This document shows positions 25,184 through 34,262 of a stretch of 64,000 nt of DNA, one piece after another. Position 1 is the first letter of the stretch, and each line of letters starts with the position of its first letter. Below the pieces are notes generated by a model. The model ran no database searches. It had not been told where the DNA came from and was given only the letters and a program-made list of their open reading frames with translations. The position numbers and the translations under genes are program-made. Location: positions 4,351,001 through 4,415,000 of the forward strand of contig NZ_CP029617.1 in NCBI RefSeq assembly GCF_003945545.1, given 5' to 3'. Source of the stretch: Streptomyces sp. WAC 01529. GTDB taxonomy: Bacteria; Actinomycetota; Actinomycetes; Streptomycetales; Streptomycetaceae.

Positions 25184-26325
25184 CGGGGGTTCACCTCCGG
25201 GGTCGTGCCGGGGACAACGGACGCGTAGACGCGCATCAGCTGCTCGGCGCTGCGGGTGATGCTGTAGTGCCGCACCGCGGCCGGTGCGGGGCGGCGCGGC
25301 AGGAGGGCGGTCCGCAGGCCGTACAGGGCCTGCGCGAAGGAGTCCGGGTCGCTCGGGCAGTACGTGGCGTCCGCCCGCGCCCCGGTCGGGAAGCCGTCCA
25401 CGGCGGGGCAGGACGCGTAGACCACGGGAAGCCCGCAGGCCAGGCCCTCCACGAGCGCGAGCCCGAACGCCTCCTCGGGGGAGGGGGAGGCCAGGGCGTC
25501 CATCGCGGACAGCAGCGAGGGCAGACCGGGCGCGCCGCCGTCGCCGCCGCTCTCCTCGTGGGCGGCCTCCCCGGCGAACCGCACCCGCCGCGCCAGACCG
25601 AGCCGGTCGGCAAGCCGCCGCAACTCCTCCTCCTGGGGGCCGGTGCCGACCAGCAGGACGACGATGTCCTCCGGGAGCTGGGCGGCCGCGTGCAGGAGTA
25701 CGTCGAAACGCTTGCCGCCGGTCAGCCGCCCCACGCCCCCGACGACGAACGCCGCGTCCGGCAGTTCGAGGCGGCGCCGGACGCGCACCCGGGCCGCCGG
25801 GTCGTACCGGAAGCGCTCCACGTCGATGCCGTTCGGCACCACCCGGATGCGTTGGCGGGGCACTCCCCAGCGGTGCAGGCGCTGCCCGACGGCGGGGGAG
25901 ACGGCGACCGTCATCCGGCCGAGGCGCTCCCCGGCGAGGTACAGCGCGCGGACACCGGCGCTCAGCGGGCGGCCCTCCATCTGGGTGTCGCCCAGGGAGT
26001 GTTCCGTGGCCACCACCGCGCGCACCCCGGCCATGCGGGCCGCGACGCGCCCGTACAGGCAGGCGCGGTAGAGGTGGGTGTGGACGGCGTCGTACCGCCC
26101 GGCCTTGATGAGCCGGGTCAGCCGGGGCAGCGCCGGCAGATCGCGGTTGCCGGACATGCCGAGGTCGGTCACCTGGGTGCCGTCGGCGACGATGCCCCGT
26201 GCCACGCTGCCCGCGTTGGTCAGCGTGACCACGTCGCAGTCGGCGGGCAAGTGGCGCAGCAGCAGGCGCAGTTGCAGCTCGGCGCCGCCCACGCCGAGGC
26301 CGGTGATGATGTGCAGGACCCTCAT
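25180..26325 (-). CDS. GT4-family glycosyltransferase
   Basis: 381 residues. The N-terminal acceptor domain RVLHIITGLGVGGAELQLRLLLRHL is typical; the donor-binding C-terminal domain has VVPNGIDVERFRYDP, VGGVGRLTGGKRFDVLLHA and the EX7E-like SPEEAFGLALVEGLACGLPVV. It is a retaining transferase that adds a sugar to the lipid-linked repeat unit, probably at the cytoplasmic face. Overlaps of 4 nt with both neighbours (26322-26325 and 25180-25183). Confidence 0.9.
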   Translation of the reverse strand: MRVLHIITGLGVGGAELQLRLLLRHLPADCDVVTLTNAGSVARGIVADGTQVTDLGMSGNRDLPALPRLTRLIKAGRYDAVHTHLYRACLYGRVAARMAGVRAVVATEHSLGDTQMEGRPLSAGVRALYLAGERLGRMTVAVSPAVGQRLHRWGVPRQRIRVVPNGIDVERFRYDPAARVRVRRRLELPDAAFVVGGVGRLTGGKRFDVLLHAAAQLPEDIVVLLVGTGPQEEELRRLADRLGLARRVRFAGEAAHEESGGDGGAPGLPSLLSAMDALASPSPEEAFGLALVEGLACGLPVVYASCPAVDGFPTGARADATYCPSDPDSFAQALYGLRTALLPRRPAPAAVRHYSITRSAEQLMRVYASVVPGTTPEVNPR

Positions 26326-27110
26326 CCGGCGACCGCCGAGCGGTCCAGGGCGCGGTGCCTGAGCCGGTTCGTCCACAGCTTCAGCCGCAGGCGCGGGGCC
26401 GTGTCGTTCTGGCCGATGTGTACGCGGGGCAGCGCGAAGGGGCCGGAGAGGGGGCCCGGGTCGATCGCGCAGGCGTAGCGGTAACCGGCGTCCCGTACGG
26501 CGTCCCTCACCCGCTCGTCGACGTGGCCGTAGGGGTAGCAGAAGCCCTGCGCCTCGGTGCCGGTCAGGTCGGCGAGGGCCGCGCGGCTTCCGCCGATCTC
26601 GCGGTGCAGGAGCTGGTCGTCGGCCCGGGTCAGGTCGACGTGGGTCAGGCCGTGCGAGGCGATCTCCATGCCGTACTCGGCGGCGCGGCGGATGCCGGTG
26701 GCGCCCAGGAGCGGCTTGCGCGGGCCCTTGGGGTCCCAGGCGTTGTCGCCGTCGAGGCGGCCCGGCAGGACGAAGAGGGTGGCGGTGCAGTCGTGGCTGC
26801 GCAGCAGCGGGATCGCCTCGTCGACGAAGTCGCGGTAGCCGTCGTCGAAGGTGAGCCCCACGAGGCCGTGCTCCTGGCCGCGCGCGCACGCGTCCAGGAG
26901 CTGGCGCATCGACACCCCGCGCAGCCCCTGGCGGCGCAGCCACCGCAGCTGTGCGGCGAGGCGGCCGGGCGACACCGTGATGCGGTACGGATCGTCGGAA
27001 GGGTCCGCCACGGAGTGGTACATCGCGATCCACGCGCGCGTGCGGGGCGGCCTAGTGCGCAGGAAAGGCTCCGCACCGGACGGGGAGGACGGGGTGAGGT
27101 CAACGGACAT
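26322..27110 (-). CDS. Polysaccharide deacetylase (NodB/CE4)
   Basis: 262 residues. The catalytic Asp and metal Asp are in TFDDGY (87-92), the metal His pair in SHGLTHVDL (His153, His157), and a third motif GFCYPYG follows. No signal peptide is evident, so it may act on intermediates inside the cell or be exported otherwise. It would remove N-acetyl groups from amino sugars of the repeat unit, as in PNAG-type or capsule systems. It overlaps the flippase gene by 11 nt and the glycosyltransferase gene by 4. Confidence 0.92.
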   Translation of the reverse strand: MSVDLTPSSPSGAEPFLRTRPPRTRAWIAMYHSVADPSDDPYRITVSPGRLAAQLRWLRRQGLRGVSMRQLLDACARGQEHGLVGLTFDDGYRDFVDEAIPLLRSHDCTATLFVLPGRLDGDNAWDPKGPRKPLLGATGIRRAAEYGMEIASHGLTHVDLTRADDQLLHREIGGSRAALADLTGTEAQGFCYPYGHVDERVRDAVRDAGYRYACAIDPGPLSGPFALPRVHIGQNDTAPRLRLKLWTNRLRHRALDRSAVAG

Positions 27111-28833
27111 GACGGACCTTTCCTCTGACGGAGCGAAGGGCGGACGGCCAGGGCTGTGCGCCCAGGAGCAGGCCGATCAGCACGAAGGAGACGGTGACCA
27201 CCGAGAAACCGGCGAGGACGGCGAGGGCGGGCTGCCCGATCCGGCCCGCGCACAGGGCGCCGAGGACCGCGGCGCCCCCGGCGGCGGCCACCAGGCGGCC
27301 CAGCTGCCCGGCGACCGCCCGCGTCCTGAGGGGCACGGTGCTCGGGCCCATGCCCCGCAGCAGGAGCAGGGCGCTGACGCAGATGCCGGTGGCGTTCGCG
27401 GCGGCGATGCCGTGGACGCCCCAGGTGCCCACGCTCAGGAAGCCGATGCCGGCGGTGGTGACGATGCCGAGGAACATCGCGAGGAACGGGACCCAGGTGG
27501 TACGGGCGGCGGCGAAGTGGGCGCGGGCGAGCGCGCCCACCATGGTGTGGCCCAGCAGGCCCAGCGCGTACACCCGCATGACGGACGCCGTGGTGGCGGT
27601 GTCCGGTGCGGTGAAGGCGCCGCGCTGGAAGAGCAGTTCGATGAGGGCGGGCGCGGCGGCGATGACGGCGGCGGTGCCGCACAGCACCACGCAGCCCGCG
27701 AGGACGAGGTCGCGTTCGACGCGGTCCCTGGCACGCTCCGTCTCCCCGGCGGCCAGGGCGCGGGCGACCGTGGGGAAGGTGACCGTGCACAGCATGAGGG
27801 AGAGGGCCATCGGCATCTGCGCGACCTTCTGCGCGTAGTTCAGATGCGAGATGGCCCCGGCGGGCAGCGAGGAGGCGAGGAAGCGTTCGATGAGGACCTG
27901 CGACTGGCGGCAGAGCGCGAAGAGCAGGACGGTCCAGATGATCGCCGTCTGAAGCGCCCTGTCGGCGGCCGCGCCCTGCGCCACGGGCTCCTGCGCGGCC
28001 ACGCCCTTCGCCCCCGGCTCAGTCGCCGCCTGGCCGCTGACGGCCGGGCCCGCGCCCGGTGCGCGCCGCAACTGCCGCCACAGGGAAGGCGCCTGTACGA
28101 CCACCATGAGGGCACCGCCCACCGCCACACCCACCGCCGCGGCCCGCACCCCCCAGGGCGCGGCGCACACGAACAGGGCGGTGATGATGGCCGCGTTGTA
28201 CGCCACGTACACCGTCGCCGGGGCGACGAACCGCTGGTGGGCCCGGAGCACCGCACTGCAGTACCCGGTGAGCCCGAAGGTGAAGGCGCAGGTGGCCGTC
28301 AGCCGCGTACAGTCCACCGCCCGCCCCGGATCGGGCAGCCCCGGCGCGAGCAGCGCCACCACGTACGGCGCCGCCGCCACGAGCGCGAGCGCCGCCGCCG
28401 CGAACCACAGCGACATGCGCGGCAGCGAGGCCCGGACGAGATCGCGTACGGGGTCGTGTACGGGGTCGGCGGCGGAGTCGGCCGCGCGGCGGGCGAGCGC
28501 CAGGCTGAACGCCGGTACGAGGAAGAAGGCGAGGCCGTCCTCGATGAGCAGCGTCGCCGCCAGCTCGGGGATCGTCCACGCCACCAGGAAGGCGTCGGTG
28601 TCGGTCCCCGCGCCGAAGAAGTGCGCAAGCGCCTGGTCCCGTACGAGTCCGAGGAGCGAACCGGCCACCGAGAGCGCGGCGGTGACCAGCGCGGCCTTGG
28701 CGAGGAAGGAACCCCCGCTCTTCTCGGGCGGCGCGCCCCGCGAGGTATTGCGGGCCTCCGCGGTCTCCGCGGTCTCTGCGTTCTTTGCGGGCCCCGCGAT
28801 CTCCGCGGTCACCTCCGGCGGCACGGTCGTCAT
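27100..28833 (-). CDS. MurJ/Wzx-like lipid-linked oligosaccharide flippase
   Basis: 577 residues with about 14 membrane helices. An acidic cytoplasmic N-terminus of about 45 residues precedes KAALVTAALSVAGSLLGLVRDQALAHFFGAGTDTDAFLVAW, the MurJ/MVIN hallmark. It moves polyprenyl-linked sugars across the membrane. A long cytoplasmic loop (about 255-285) is Ala/Gln rich. In this operon it most likely exports the polysaccharide repeat unit rather than lipid II, because the genes around it supply initiation, polymerisation and chain length functions. Confidence 0.9.
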   Translation of the reverse strand: MTTVPPEVTAEIAGPAKNAETAETAEARNTSRGAPPEKSGGSFLAKAALVTAALSVAGSLLGLVRDQALAHFFGAGTDTDAFLVAWTIPELAATLLIEDGLAFFLVPAFSLALARRAADSAADPVHDPVRDLVRASLPRMSLWFAAAALALVAAAPYVVALLAPGLPDPGRAVDCTRLTATCAFTFGLTGYCSAVLRAHQRFVAPATVYVAYNAAIITALFVCAAPWGVRAAAVGVAVGGALMVVVQAPSLWRQLRRAPGAGPAVSGQAATEPGAKGVAAQEPVAQGAAADRALQTAIIWTVLLFALCRQSQVLIERFLASSLPAGAISHLNYAQKVAQMPMALSLMLCTVTFPTVARALAAGETERARDRVERDLVLAGCVVLCGTAAVIAAAPALIELLFQRGAFTAPDTATTASVMRVYALGLLGHTMVGALARAHFAAARTTWVPFLAMFLGIVTTAGIGFLSVGTWGVHGIAAANATGICVSALLLLRGMGPSTVPLRTRAVAGQLGRLVAAAGGAAVLGALCAGRIGQPALAVLAGFSVVTVSFVLIGLLLGAQPWPSALRSVRGKVRHVR

Positions 28834-30224
28834 CGCGCGCCCGCCTCTCCCGCCACCGCGCGCGAGCCACCCGAGCGCGAGCCGCCCGCGCCCGCCGCCG
28901 CCCCGCGTCCCGAGCCCACTGCCCACCACGCCGCGACACCGAAGGCGACCGCCGTCAGGACGGTGGAGGGCCCGCCGATGTCCGCGTACACGAAGTCGGT
29001 CAACTGCCAGATCAGCAGCCCGCAGGCGACCAGCGCACAGTCCAGCTCCGGGCCGCCGGGGCCACCCGGCCGCGCGCACCGGCGCTTCCACCGCAGCAGC
29101 CCGCACACCAGGAGCGCCGCCCAGCTCCCGGCGAGGGTGGCGAGGCCGAGCAGCCCCTGTTCACCGAGGACGAGCAGGTACATGTTGTGCGGGGACAGCA
29201 GCGGCTGACGGGCGAAACCGCTGCCCGCGCCCGCCGTGTCGCTGCCGGACGACAGGGCGAGCGAGGCGTGCTTGTCGCGGTGTTCGGGGAAGCCCTTCAG
29301 GCCCACGCCGGTCACCGGCCGCTCGCGCCACATGTCCGCGGAGGCCGCCCACATCGTGTACCGGTCGGTGACCGACTGGTCGGGCGCGCCCGTGACCTGG
29401 GTGATGCTGCTGAGCCGTTCCTGGAGCATCGCGGAGCCCACCCCGAGCCCCGCCACGAGCACCACGGCCGCCGCGCCCCCCGCAAGGAGGACCGTGCCCG
29501 CCCGGCGCGCCCCGGCGAGCAGCAGGACACCGAGGCAGGCCGCGGCCGTCGCGATCCACGCCCCCCGGCTGAACGACAGGGCGAGCGGCACGGTCAGCAC
29601 GGCCGCGCACACGCCCGCCGCGACGCGTGGGCGCGGGGCCCGCGGGCGGAAGGCGAGCGCGAGGGCGCAGACGAGCCCGTACGAGACGACCGTGGCCATC
29701 CCCATGACGTCCGTGGCGCCGAACGTGCCCACCGCCCGGATGTCCTCGCCCATGTACGAGGCCCCGGTGCCCGTCAGGTACTGCTGTACGCCGATCCCGC
29801 CTTGCCACAGCGCAAGGGCCACGAACGACCAGGCGAGGAGGCGGAAGTGGCGCGCGTCCCGGACCAGGATCAGCACGGCCGCCGGGACCAGCACGAAGAT
29901 CTGGAGGTAGCGCGCGGCCCCCGCGACGCCGGTCGCCGCGGAGGAGGCACCGAAGGCGGCCACCGTGACGCCGACGACCGGGAGCCCGAGGAGCACGGCG
30001 GCGGTCCGGCTCAGCGGGCGCCGCCCGGTGCGCGCCAGGTGGACGACGCAGTAGCCGACGACCAGGGCGGAGACGGCGTCGGCGACCGTGCCGGTCCCGG
30101 CGCCGGTACCGGTGCTCCCGCCGCCGCTCGGCATCGGCAGGGCGAGCAGCGCGATGAGCAGGACGACGGGCAGGACGGGGGCGGCGTACCGCAGTTCGCG
30201 CGCCACGGCGTCGCGTGGGGTCAC
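28830..30224 (-). CDS. O-antigen ligase/Wzy-type polymerase
   Basis: 464 residues, 11-12 predicted membrane helices. The Wzy_C region contains ALSFSRGAWIATAAACLGVLLL and a large outside loop with GAPDQSVTDRYTMWAASADMWRERPVTGVGLKGFPEHRDKH, ending LSPHNMYLLVLGEQGLLGL; the His and Arg of this loop are typical catalytic candidates. It joins repeat units into the polymer outside the membrane. GTG at 30224 with GGGGAG at 9 nt, 5 nt after the upstream stop; CTG or other upstream starts cannot be excluded. Confidence 0.87.
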   Translation of the reverse strand: MTPRDAVARELRYAAPVLPVVLLIALLALPMPSGGGSTGTGAGTGTVADAVSALVVGYCVVHLARTGRRPLSRTAAVLLGLPVVGVTVAAFGASSAATGVAGAARYLQIFVLVPAAVLILVRDARHFRLLAWSFVALALWQGGIGVQQYLTGTGASYMGEDIRAVGTFGATDVMGMATVVSYGLVCALALAFRPRAPRPRVAAGVCAAVLTVPLALSFSRGAWIATAAACLGVLLLAGARRAGTVLLAGGAAAVVLVAGLGVGSAMLQERLSSITQVTGAPDQSVTDRYTMWAASADMWRERPVTGVGLKGFPEHRDKHASLALSSGSDTAGAGSGFARQPLLSPHNMYLLVLGEQGLLGLATLAGSWAALLVCGLLRWKRRCARPGGPGGPELDCALVACGLLIWQLTDFVYADIGGPSTVLTAVAFGVAAWWAVGSGRGAAAGAGGSRSGGSRAVAGEAGAR

Positions 30225-30229
30225 CGTGC

Positions 30230-31774
30230 TCAGCTCCCCGTGCGGCGCAGCAGGACGCCCAGGGTGCGCAGCAGGATGCACATGTCCTGCCAGAAGGACC
30301 AGCTGTCGATGTAGGCGTTGTCGAAGCGGCACCGGTCCTCGATGGAGGTGTCCCCGCGCAGGCCGTGGATCTGGGCGAGCCCGGTGATGCCGGTCGGCAT
30401 CCGGTGCCGCCGCGCGTAGTCCGGGTAGGCCTGGCTGAACTGCGCGACGAAGAAGGGGCGTTCGGGGCGCGGGCCGACCAGGCTCATGTCGCCGCGCAGT
30501 ACGTTCCACAGCTGCGGCAGCTCGTCCAGCGAGGTGCTCCGCAGGAAGCGGCAGAACGCGTTCATCCGCCGCTCGTCGGCGACGCTCCACCGCGTCGCCG
30601 CCTCCTGCGGGTCGGCGGGCCGGTGGGTCCGGAACTTCAGCAGGGTGAACAGGCGCCCGTCCTTGCCGACCCGCTCCTGACGGAAGATCACGCCGGGTCC
30701 CTCCACGGCCCGCAGCACCAGCGCGCAGACCGCGAGCACCGGCGAGGCCACCAGCAGCAGCGCCCCGGCCACGGTGATGTCCAGCAGCCGCTTGCCCACG
30801 CTCGTCCCACGGGGCGCCGCCACCTCCAGCGGACGGCAGGCGAACCCGGCCACATACCGGCGGGCCCCCTCCCGCGCCGGGCCGAGCTGCGCGTGGCGCG
30901 GCCCGATCTCCCAGAGGTCGCAGCCCAGGCCGGTCAGCGCCGGCAGCCGTCCCGTGAGCCCCGGGCCGCCGCCGGGGAGCAGGAGCACGGCCTGTACGTC
31001 GTTCTGGATCACCGCCCGGTGCAGTTCGTCCTCCGTGCCGAGCACGGGCAGTTCGGGGACGGGCTCCTCGCCCCCGGGCCCGGGCGGTTCGGGGGCGGTC
31101 CCCTCGTCCTGCTGGTCGGCCTCGCTCACCACGCCCACGGGCCGCATGCCGCAGCGGGGGCGCCGCAGCAGGGCCGCCGCCACCGCCCGCGCCTCACCGC
31201 AAGGGCCGAACACCAGCACGGGCCGGGGCCTGCGCAGGACGTCCGCCCGGCGCTGCCAGTGCACCAGGGCGCGCCCGCCGACGGCGAGCAGGCACTGGGC
31301 GGCGCCCACGGTGGCCAGGGCCGACAGGGGCAGCGGCGGCACGGGGGCGGGCAGCGCCGGGGCGAGGACGGCGGTGAGGGCGAGGCCGAGCGCGATCCGC
31401 CCGCTCAGCGAGGGCACCTCGTCGAGGGTGGCGGGCAGCGCCGTGTACGCGTACAGGCGCCCCTGCGCGTTCAGGGTGAGGACGGCGACCAGAAGCAGGG
31501 GCGCCAGCACGGCGTACCACCGCGGCTCGTCGAGCAGGAGCAGGGCGAGCAGTGCGGCGGCGGAGTCGACCGCCACCAGGGCGGCGACCGAACGGCGGTG
31601 CCGGGAGGGGCGCCGCGCCTGCGCCCCGGCGCGTGAACCCCGCGCGCCCCGCGGCCCGATGACAAAGCTGCCGGGCGAGGCGTGGGCACTCCGCGAGGCG
31701 TGGGTGTCCTGCGAGGCGTGGGTGTCCTGCCGTGTCGGACCTGACGAGGAGGCAACGGTTCGTTCCGCACTCAC
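30230..31774 (-). CDS. Polyprenyl glycosylphosphotransferase (initiating sugar transferase)
   Basis: 514 residues. The N-terminus is disordered and carries a small tandem repeat of the HASQDT type. Four membrane helices follow (about 65-165), then a Rossmann CoA-like domain (PRPVLVFGPCGEARAVAAALL) and the bacterial sugar transferase domain with KRLLDITVAGALLLVASPV, VGKDGRLFTLLKFRTH and LDELPQLWNVLRGDMSLVGPRPERP. It transfers a sugar-1-phosphate to undecaprenyl phosphate, starting the repeat unit. The GTG overlaps the upstream stop by 4 nt. Confidence 0.94.
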   Translation of the reverse strand: MSAERTVASSSGPTRQDTHASQDTHASRSAHASPGSFVIGPRGARGSRAGAQARRPSRHRRSVAALVAVDSAAALLALLLLDEPRWYAVLAPLLLVAVLTLNAQGRLYAYTALPATLDEVPSLSGRIALGLALTAVLAPALPAPVPPLPLSALATVGAAQCLLAVGGRALVHWQRRADVLRRPRPVLVFGPCGEARAVAAALLRRPRCGMRPVGVVSEADQQDEGTAPEPPGPGGEEPVPELPVLGTEDELHRAVIQNDVQAVLLLPGGGPGLTGRLPALTGLGCDLWEIGPRHAQLGPAREGARRYVAGFACRPLEVAAPRGTSVGKRLLDITVAGALLLVASPVLAVCALVLRAVEGPGVIFRQERVGKDGRLFTLLKFRTHRPADPQEAATRWSVADERRMNAFCRFLRSTSLDELPQLWNVLRGDMSLVGPRPERPFFVAQFSQAYPDYARRHRMPTGITGLAQIHGLRGDTSIEDRCRFDNAYIDSWSFWQDMCILLRTLGVLLRRTGS

Positions 31775-32913
31775 GTGGTGGTGCACTCCCTGTACTTGGT
31801 GGGCGCCGCGCCCAGAAGCTCGCGGTACACCACGTCGATCGCGTCCGCGGCGCGGCGCGCGTCGTGGTGGTCCAGGACATGCCTGCGGCCCCGCCTGCCG
31901 AGCGCGTCGCGCAGCTCCGCGTCCCGCAGCAGGGCGACGAGGGCCCGGGCCAGCGCGGCGGGATCCTCGGGCGGTACGAGGCCGTGGGCGCGGCCCGCCG
32001 ACGGCAGGCTCTCCCGGGCGCCGTTCACATCGGTGACGACGACCGGCCGGCCGCACGCCATGGCCTCCAGCGGGGCCAGCGCCATCCCCTCCCACCGGGA
32101 GGGCAGCACCACCACGTCGGCGGCGCGGTACCAGTCGGCGGTGTCCCTGGCCGCCCCGGCGAACGTCACGGACGCGTCCGCCCCCGCGCGCAGCCGGCCG
32201 GCGTCCGGCCCGTCCCCGACGAGGACGAGCCGCGCCCCCGGCACCCGCGCGGTGACCGAGGCCCAGGCGCGCAGCAGGACGTCCTGCCCCTTCTGCCGGC
32301 ACAGCCTGCCCACGCACACCACCAGGGGAGCGGGGGCGAAGTCGGTGGGCAGCAGCCGGTCGCGGGCCCGCCGGGAGGCGCCGGGCGAGAAGTGGTCCAC
32401 GTCCACTCCGTTGGGGACGACCACGTAGGAGCCCGCGATGCCCGCACGGCGGCCGGTGATCCATTCGGCCTCGCTGACGCAGACGACGCGGTCCGTCCAG
32501 CGGGCCGCGCGGCGCTCCCAGAACCGGGCGAGCAGCGCGGTGCCCCCGCCGACCGCCTCGAAGGACCAGGCGTGCGGCTGGAAGACGGTCGGGACGCGCC
32601 CGCGCAGGGCGAGCCGCGCGGCGAGCCCGGCCTTGGCGCTGTGGGCGTGGACGAGCGTGGGCCGTACGGCGTCGATGACGCGGTTCAGCTCCGCCACCTC
32701 GGTGCGCAGCCCGGGGCCGGGGGAGCGCGACGCCGCCCACGGGTGGCCGCGCACCCCGCGCCCGGCGGCGTCCAGCGCCCGCGGCAGGGTGCCCTCGGCA
32801 GGGCAGGCCACGTGGACATCCAGCCCCGCCGCCGCCTGAGCGGCGGCCAGCTCGGTGACGACCCGCGCCACACCTCCGTCCACGGGCTGGCTGACGTGCA
32901 GGATCCGTGGCAT
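31771..32913 (-). CDS. GT4-family glycosyltransferase, first gene of polysaccharide operon
   Basis: 380 residues; ATG with GGAAGG 11 nt upstream. The N-terminal domain PRILHVSQPVDGGVARVVTELAAAQAAAGLDVHVACP and the donor site VVVPNGVDVDHFSPG, VCVGRLCRQKGQDVLLRAW and SRWEGMALAPLEAMACGRPVVV make it a retaining GT4 enzyme. It leads an eight-gene minus-strand operon in which nearly all junctions overlap, so it should be co-expressed with the initiating transferase directly behind it. Confidence 0.9.
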   Translation of the reverse strand: MPRILHVSQPVDGGVARVVTELAAAQAAAGLDVHVACPAEGTLPRALDAAGRGVRGHPWAASRSPGPGLRTEVAELNRVIDAVRPTLVHAHSAKAGLAARLALRGRVPTVFQPHAWSFEAVGGGTALLARFWERRAARWTDRVVCVSEAEWITGRRAGIAGSYVVVPNGVDVDHFSPGASRRARDRLLPTDFAPAPLVVCVGRLCRQKGQDVLLRAWASVTARVPGARLVLVGDGPDAGRLRAGADASVTFAGAARDTADWYRAADVVVLPSRWEGMALAPLEAMACGRPVVVTDVNGARESLPSAGRAHGLVPPEDPAALARALVALLRDAELRDALGRRGRRHVLDHHDARRAADAIDVVYRELLGAAPTKYRECTTT

Positions 32914-33231
32914 GACGGCGTTGGCCTTCCGACGTGTGAAGAGCTCTGACCACAGCGGAGATGAGAGGTTCGCATCAATTACGCGAATCTGGCGCGTATG
33001 ACTGAAATGCCCTAAATAGAAGGGCAACTGTAGCCGCTGCGGGGCGCCGCTCCGTCAACCTGAGTACGTGTGTCGGATTGGTGAAGGGCATGGTGAATCG
33101 GCGATCGCGTACGTGGGGGCCCGCCGCACATCACTCGTCTGGGCGCACAACTCGCCGTCCGGGTCGGCAGTTGATCCCTGTATACGGGCACCCGGCCCGT
33201 ACGTCGCACCCTTACCAAGGAGCAGCACTCC
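32914..33231. other. Divergent regulatory region between polysaccharide operon and chaplin
   Basis: 318 nt without a gene, comparatively AT-rich at 32960-33010. It must hold the promoter of the eight-gene operon (minus) and of the chaplin (plus). For the operon I cannot single out a promoter. Confidence 0.6.
33146..33174 (+). promoter_or_regulatory. BldN-like promoter of chaplin gene
   Basis: CACAAC (33146-33151), 17 nt, AGTTGA (33169-33174), 57 nt ahead of the chaplin ATG. The -10 is identical to that of rodlins 1 and 3. Confidence 0.5.
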
Positions 33232-33471
33232 ATGTCGCGTACCACCAAGGCTCTCGCCCTGTCCGCCGTTGCCGCCGCCGCCGTGGCCGGAAGCGCGGGT
33301 GTCGCTGCCGCCGACGCCGGCGCGCAGGGCGCCGCCACCAACTCCCCGGGCGTCCTCTCCGGCAACGCTCTCCAGGTGCCGGTCCACATCCCCGTGAACG
33401 TCTGCGGCAACTCCATCAACGTCATCGGTCTGCTGAACCCGGCGTTCGGCAACACGTGCGTCAACGACTGA
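33232..33471 (+). CDS. chp: Short chaplin (ChpE-H class)
   Basis: 79 residues; ATG with AAGGAG at 8 nt. Signal peptide cut after AAA or ADA near 27-29, one chaplin domain GAATNSPGVLSGNALQ, VPVHIPVNVCGNSINVIGLLNPAFGNTC with both Cys. It ends CVND like the chaplin at 19033. Secreted surface-active amyloid protein of aerial hyphae. Divergent from the polysaccharide operon. Confidence 0.96.
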   Translation: MSRTTKALALSAVAAAAVAGSAGVAAADAGAQGAATNSPGVLSGNALQVPVHIPVNVCGNSINVIGLLNPAFGNTCVND

Positions 33472-33485
33472 CGCGTCGTCTGACC

Positions 33486-33521
33486 GAACGGCCGTCCCCG
33501 CGAAGGCGGGGGCGGCCGTTC
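33486..33521 (+). terminator. Terminator after chaplin
   Basis: 16-bp stem with a single T-G pair (33486-33501 with 33506-33521) and a GAAG tetraloop. Confidence 0.85.
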
Positions 33522-33757
33522 CGCATGTGGGGGCCCCGGCCGCCCGTGCCGCCGCCCGTACCGCCGCCGTATAGAAACAGGCCGGTTGATATGAGAATGC
33601 GATGCGTTCTTCATTTGAGCGGGTCGGCGGGAACTTTCCGGACCAGGGGTTTCCGCACCGGCCTTGTCTCGTTAGTCCCGGTGAATGAGACGCCAGGCAA
33701 ACGATGCCTGAACGGTGCTCCCATATGGCGGCGCGAGTCGCCGAAGAAAGGAACATG

Positions 33758-34036
33758 ATGAAGGCCCTGAAGGCTGCCGCTGTCCTTGCCGGTTCGATCG
33801 CCATCGCCGGTTCCGCCGCGCCCGCGTTCGCCGGCGGCCTGACGCCCACCAGCCTGAACGGCGGACTTGAGACCCTTGCCGGCCAGCCCCTGCTCGACAC
33901 CAAGCCGGTGAGCACCAACATGCTCGACACCGAGAACGAGAACTCGGTCGTCAACACCGTCAACGACACCGCGGAGGGCCTGAACGCCGGTGGCGGCCCG
34001 ACGAAGATGCTCGGTGGGCTTCCCCTCGCCAAGTAA
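33758..34036 (+). CDS. Small secreted protein
   Basis: 92 residues. Two adjacent ATGs (33755, 33758); the second is better spaced from AAAGGA. Signal peptide ends AFAGG near residue 25. The mature part is about 66 residues, without Cys, rich in Asn, Thr, Leu and Gly (ETLAGQPLLDTKPVSTNMLDTENENSVVNTVNDTAEGL) and ends GGPTKMLGGLPLAK. I do not recognise a family. Small size, export and location beside a chaplin point to an aerial-surface component, which is inference. Confidence 0.8.
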   Translation: MKALKAAAVLAGSIAIAGSAAPAFAGGLTPTSLNGGLETLAGQPLLDTKPVSTNMLDTENENSVVNTVNDTAEGLNAGGGPTKMLGGLPLAK

Positions 34037-34105
34037 CCCCCGGTTCATTCCCCTTTCCGCTGCGGTGTACTGCCCCGAACGGGAAAAGGGAACACGCGAC
34101 GACGC

Positions 34106-34139
34106 AAGGGCCGGCCCCCTCTTCCACGGGCCGGCCCTT
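34106..34139 (+). terminator. Terminator after small secreted protein gene
   Basis: Perfect 12-bp stem (34106-34117 with 34128-34139), 10-nt loop, ends in three T. Confidence 0.8.
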
Positions 34140-34262
34140 TCGCGTGCCCGCACGTCATCGGAGACCGCCGAATGACCCCATCGTGTGATGGAAGCCCCGC
34201 GCTCGGCCAATTGGGTGACAGCGGAAGGGAATAGGGCCGCCGCCGTCTATACGGTTCCCCTC

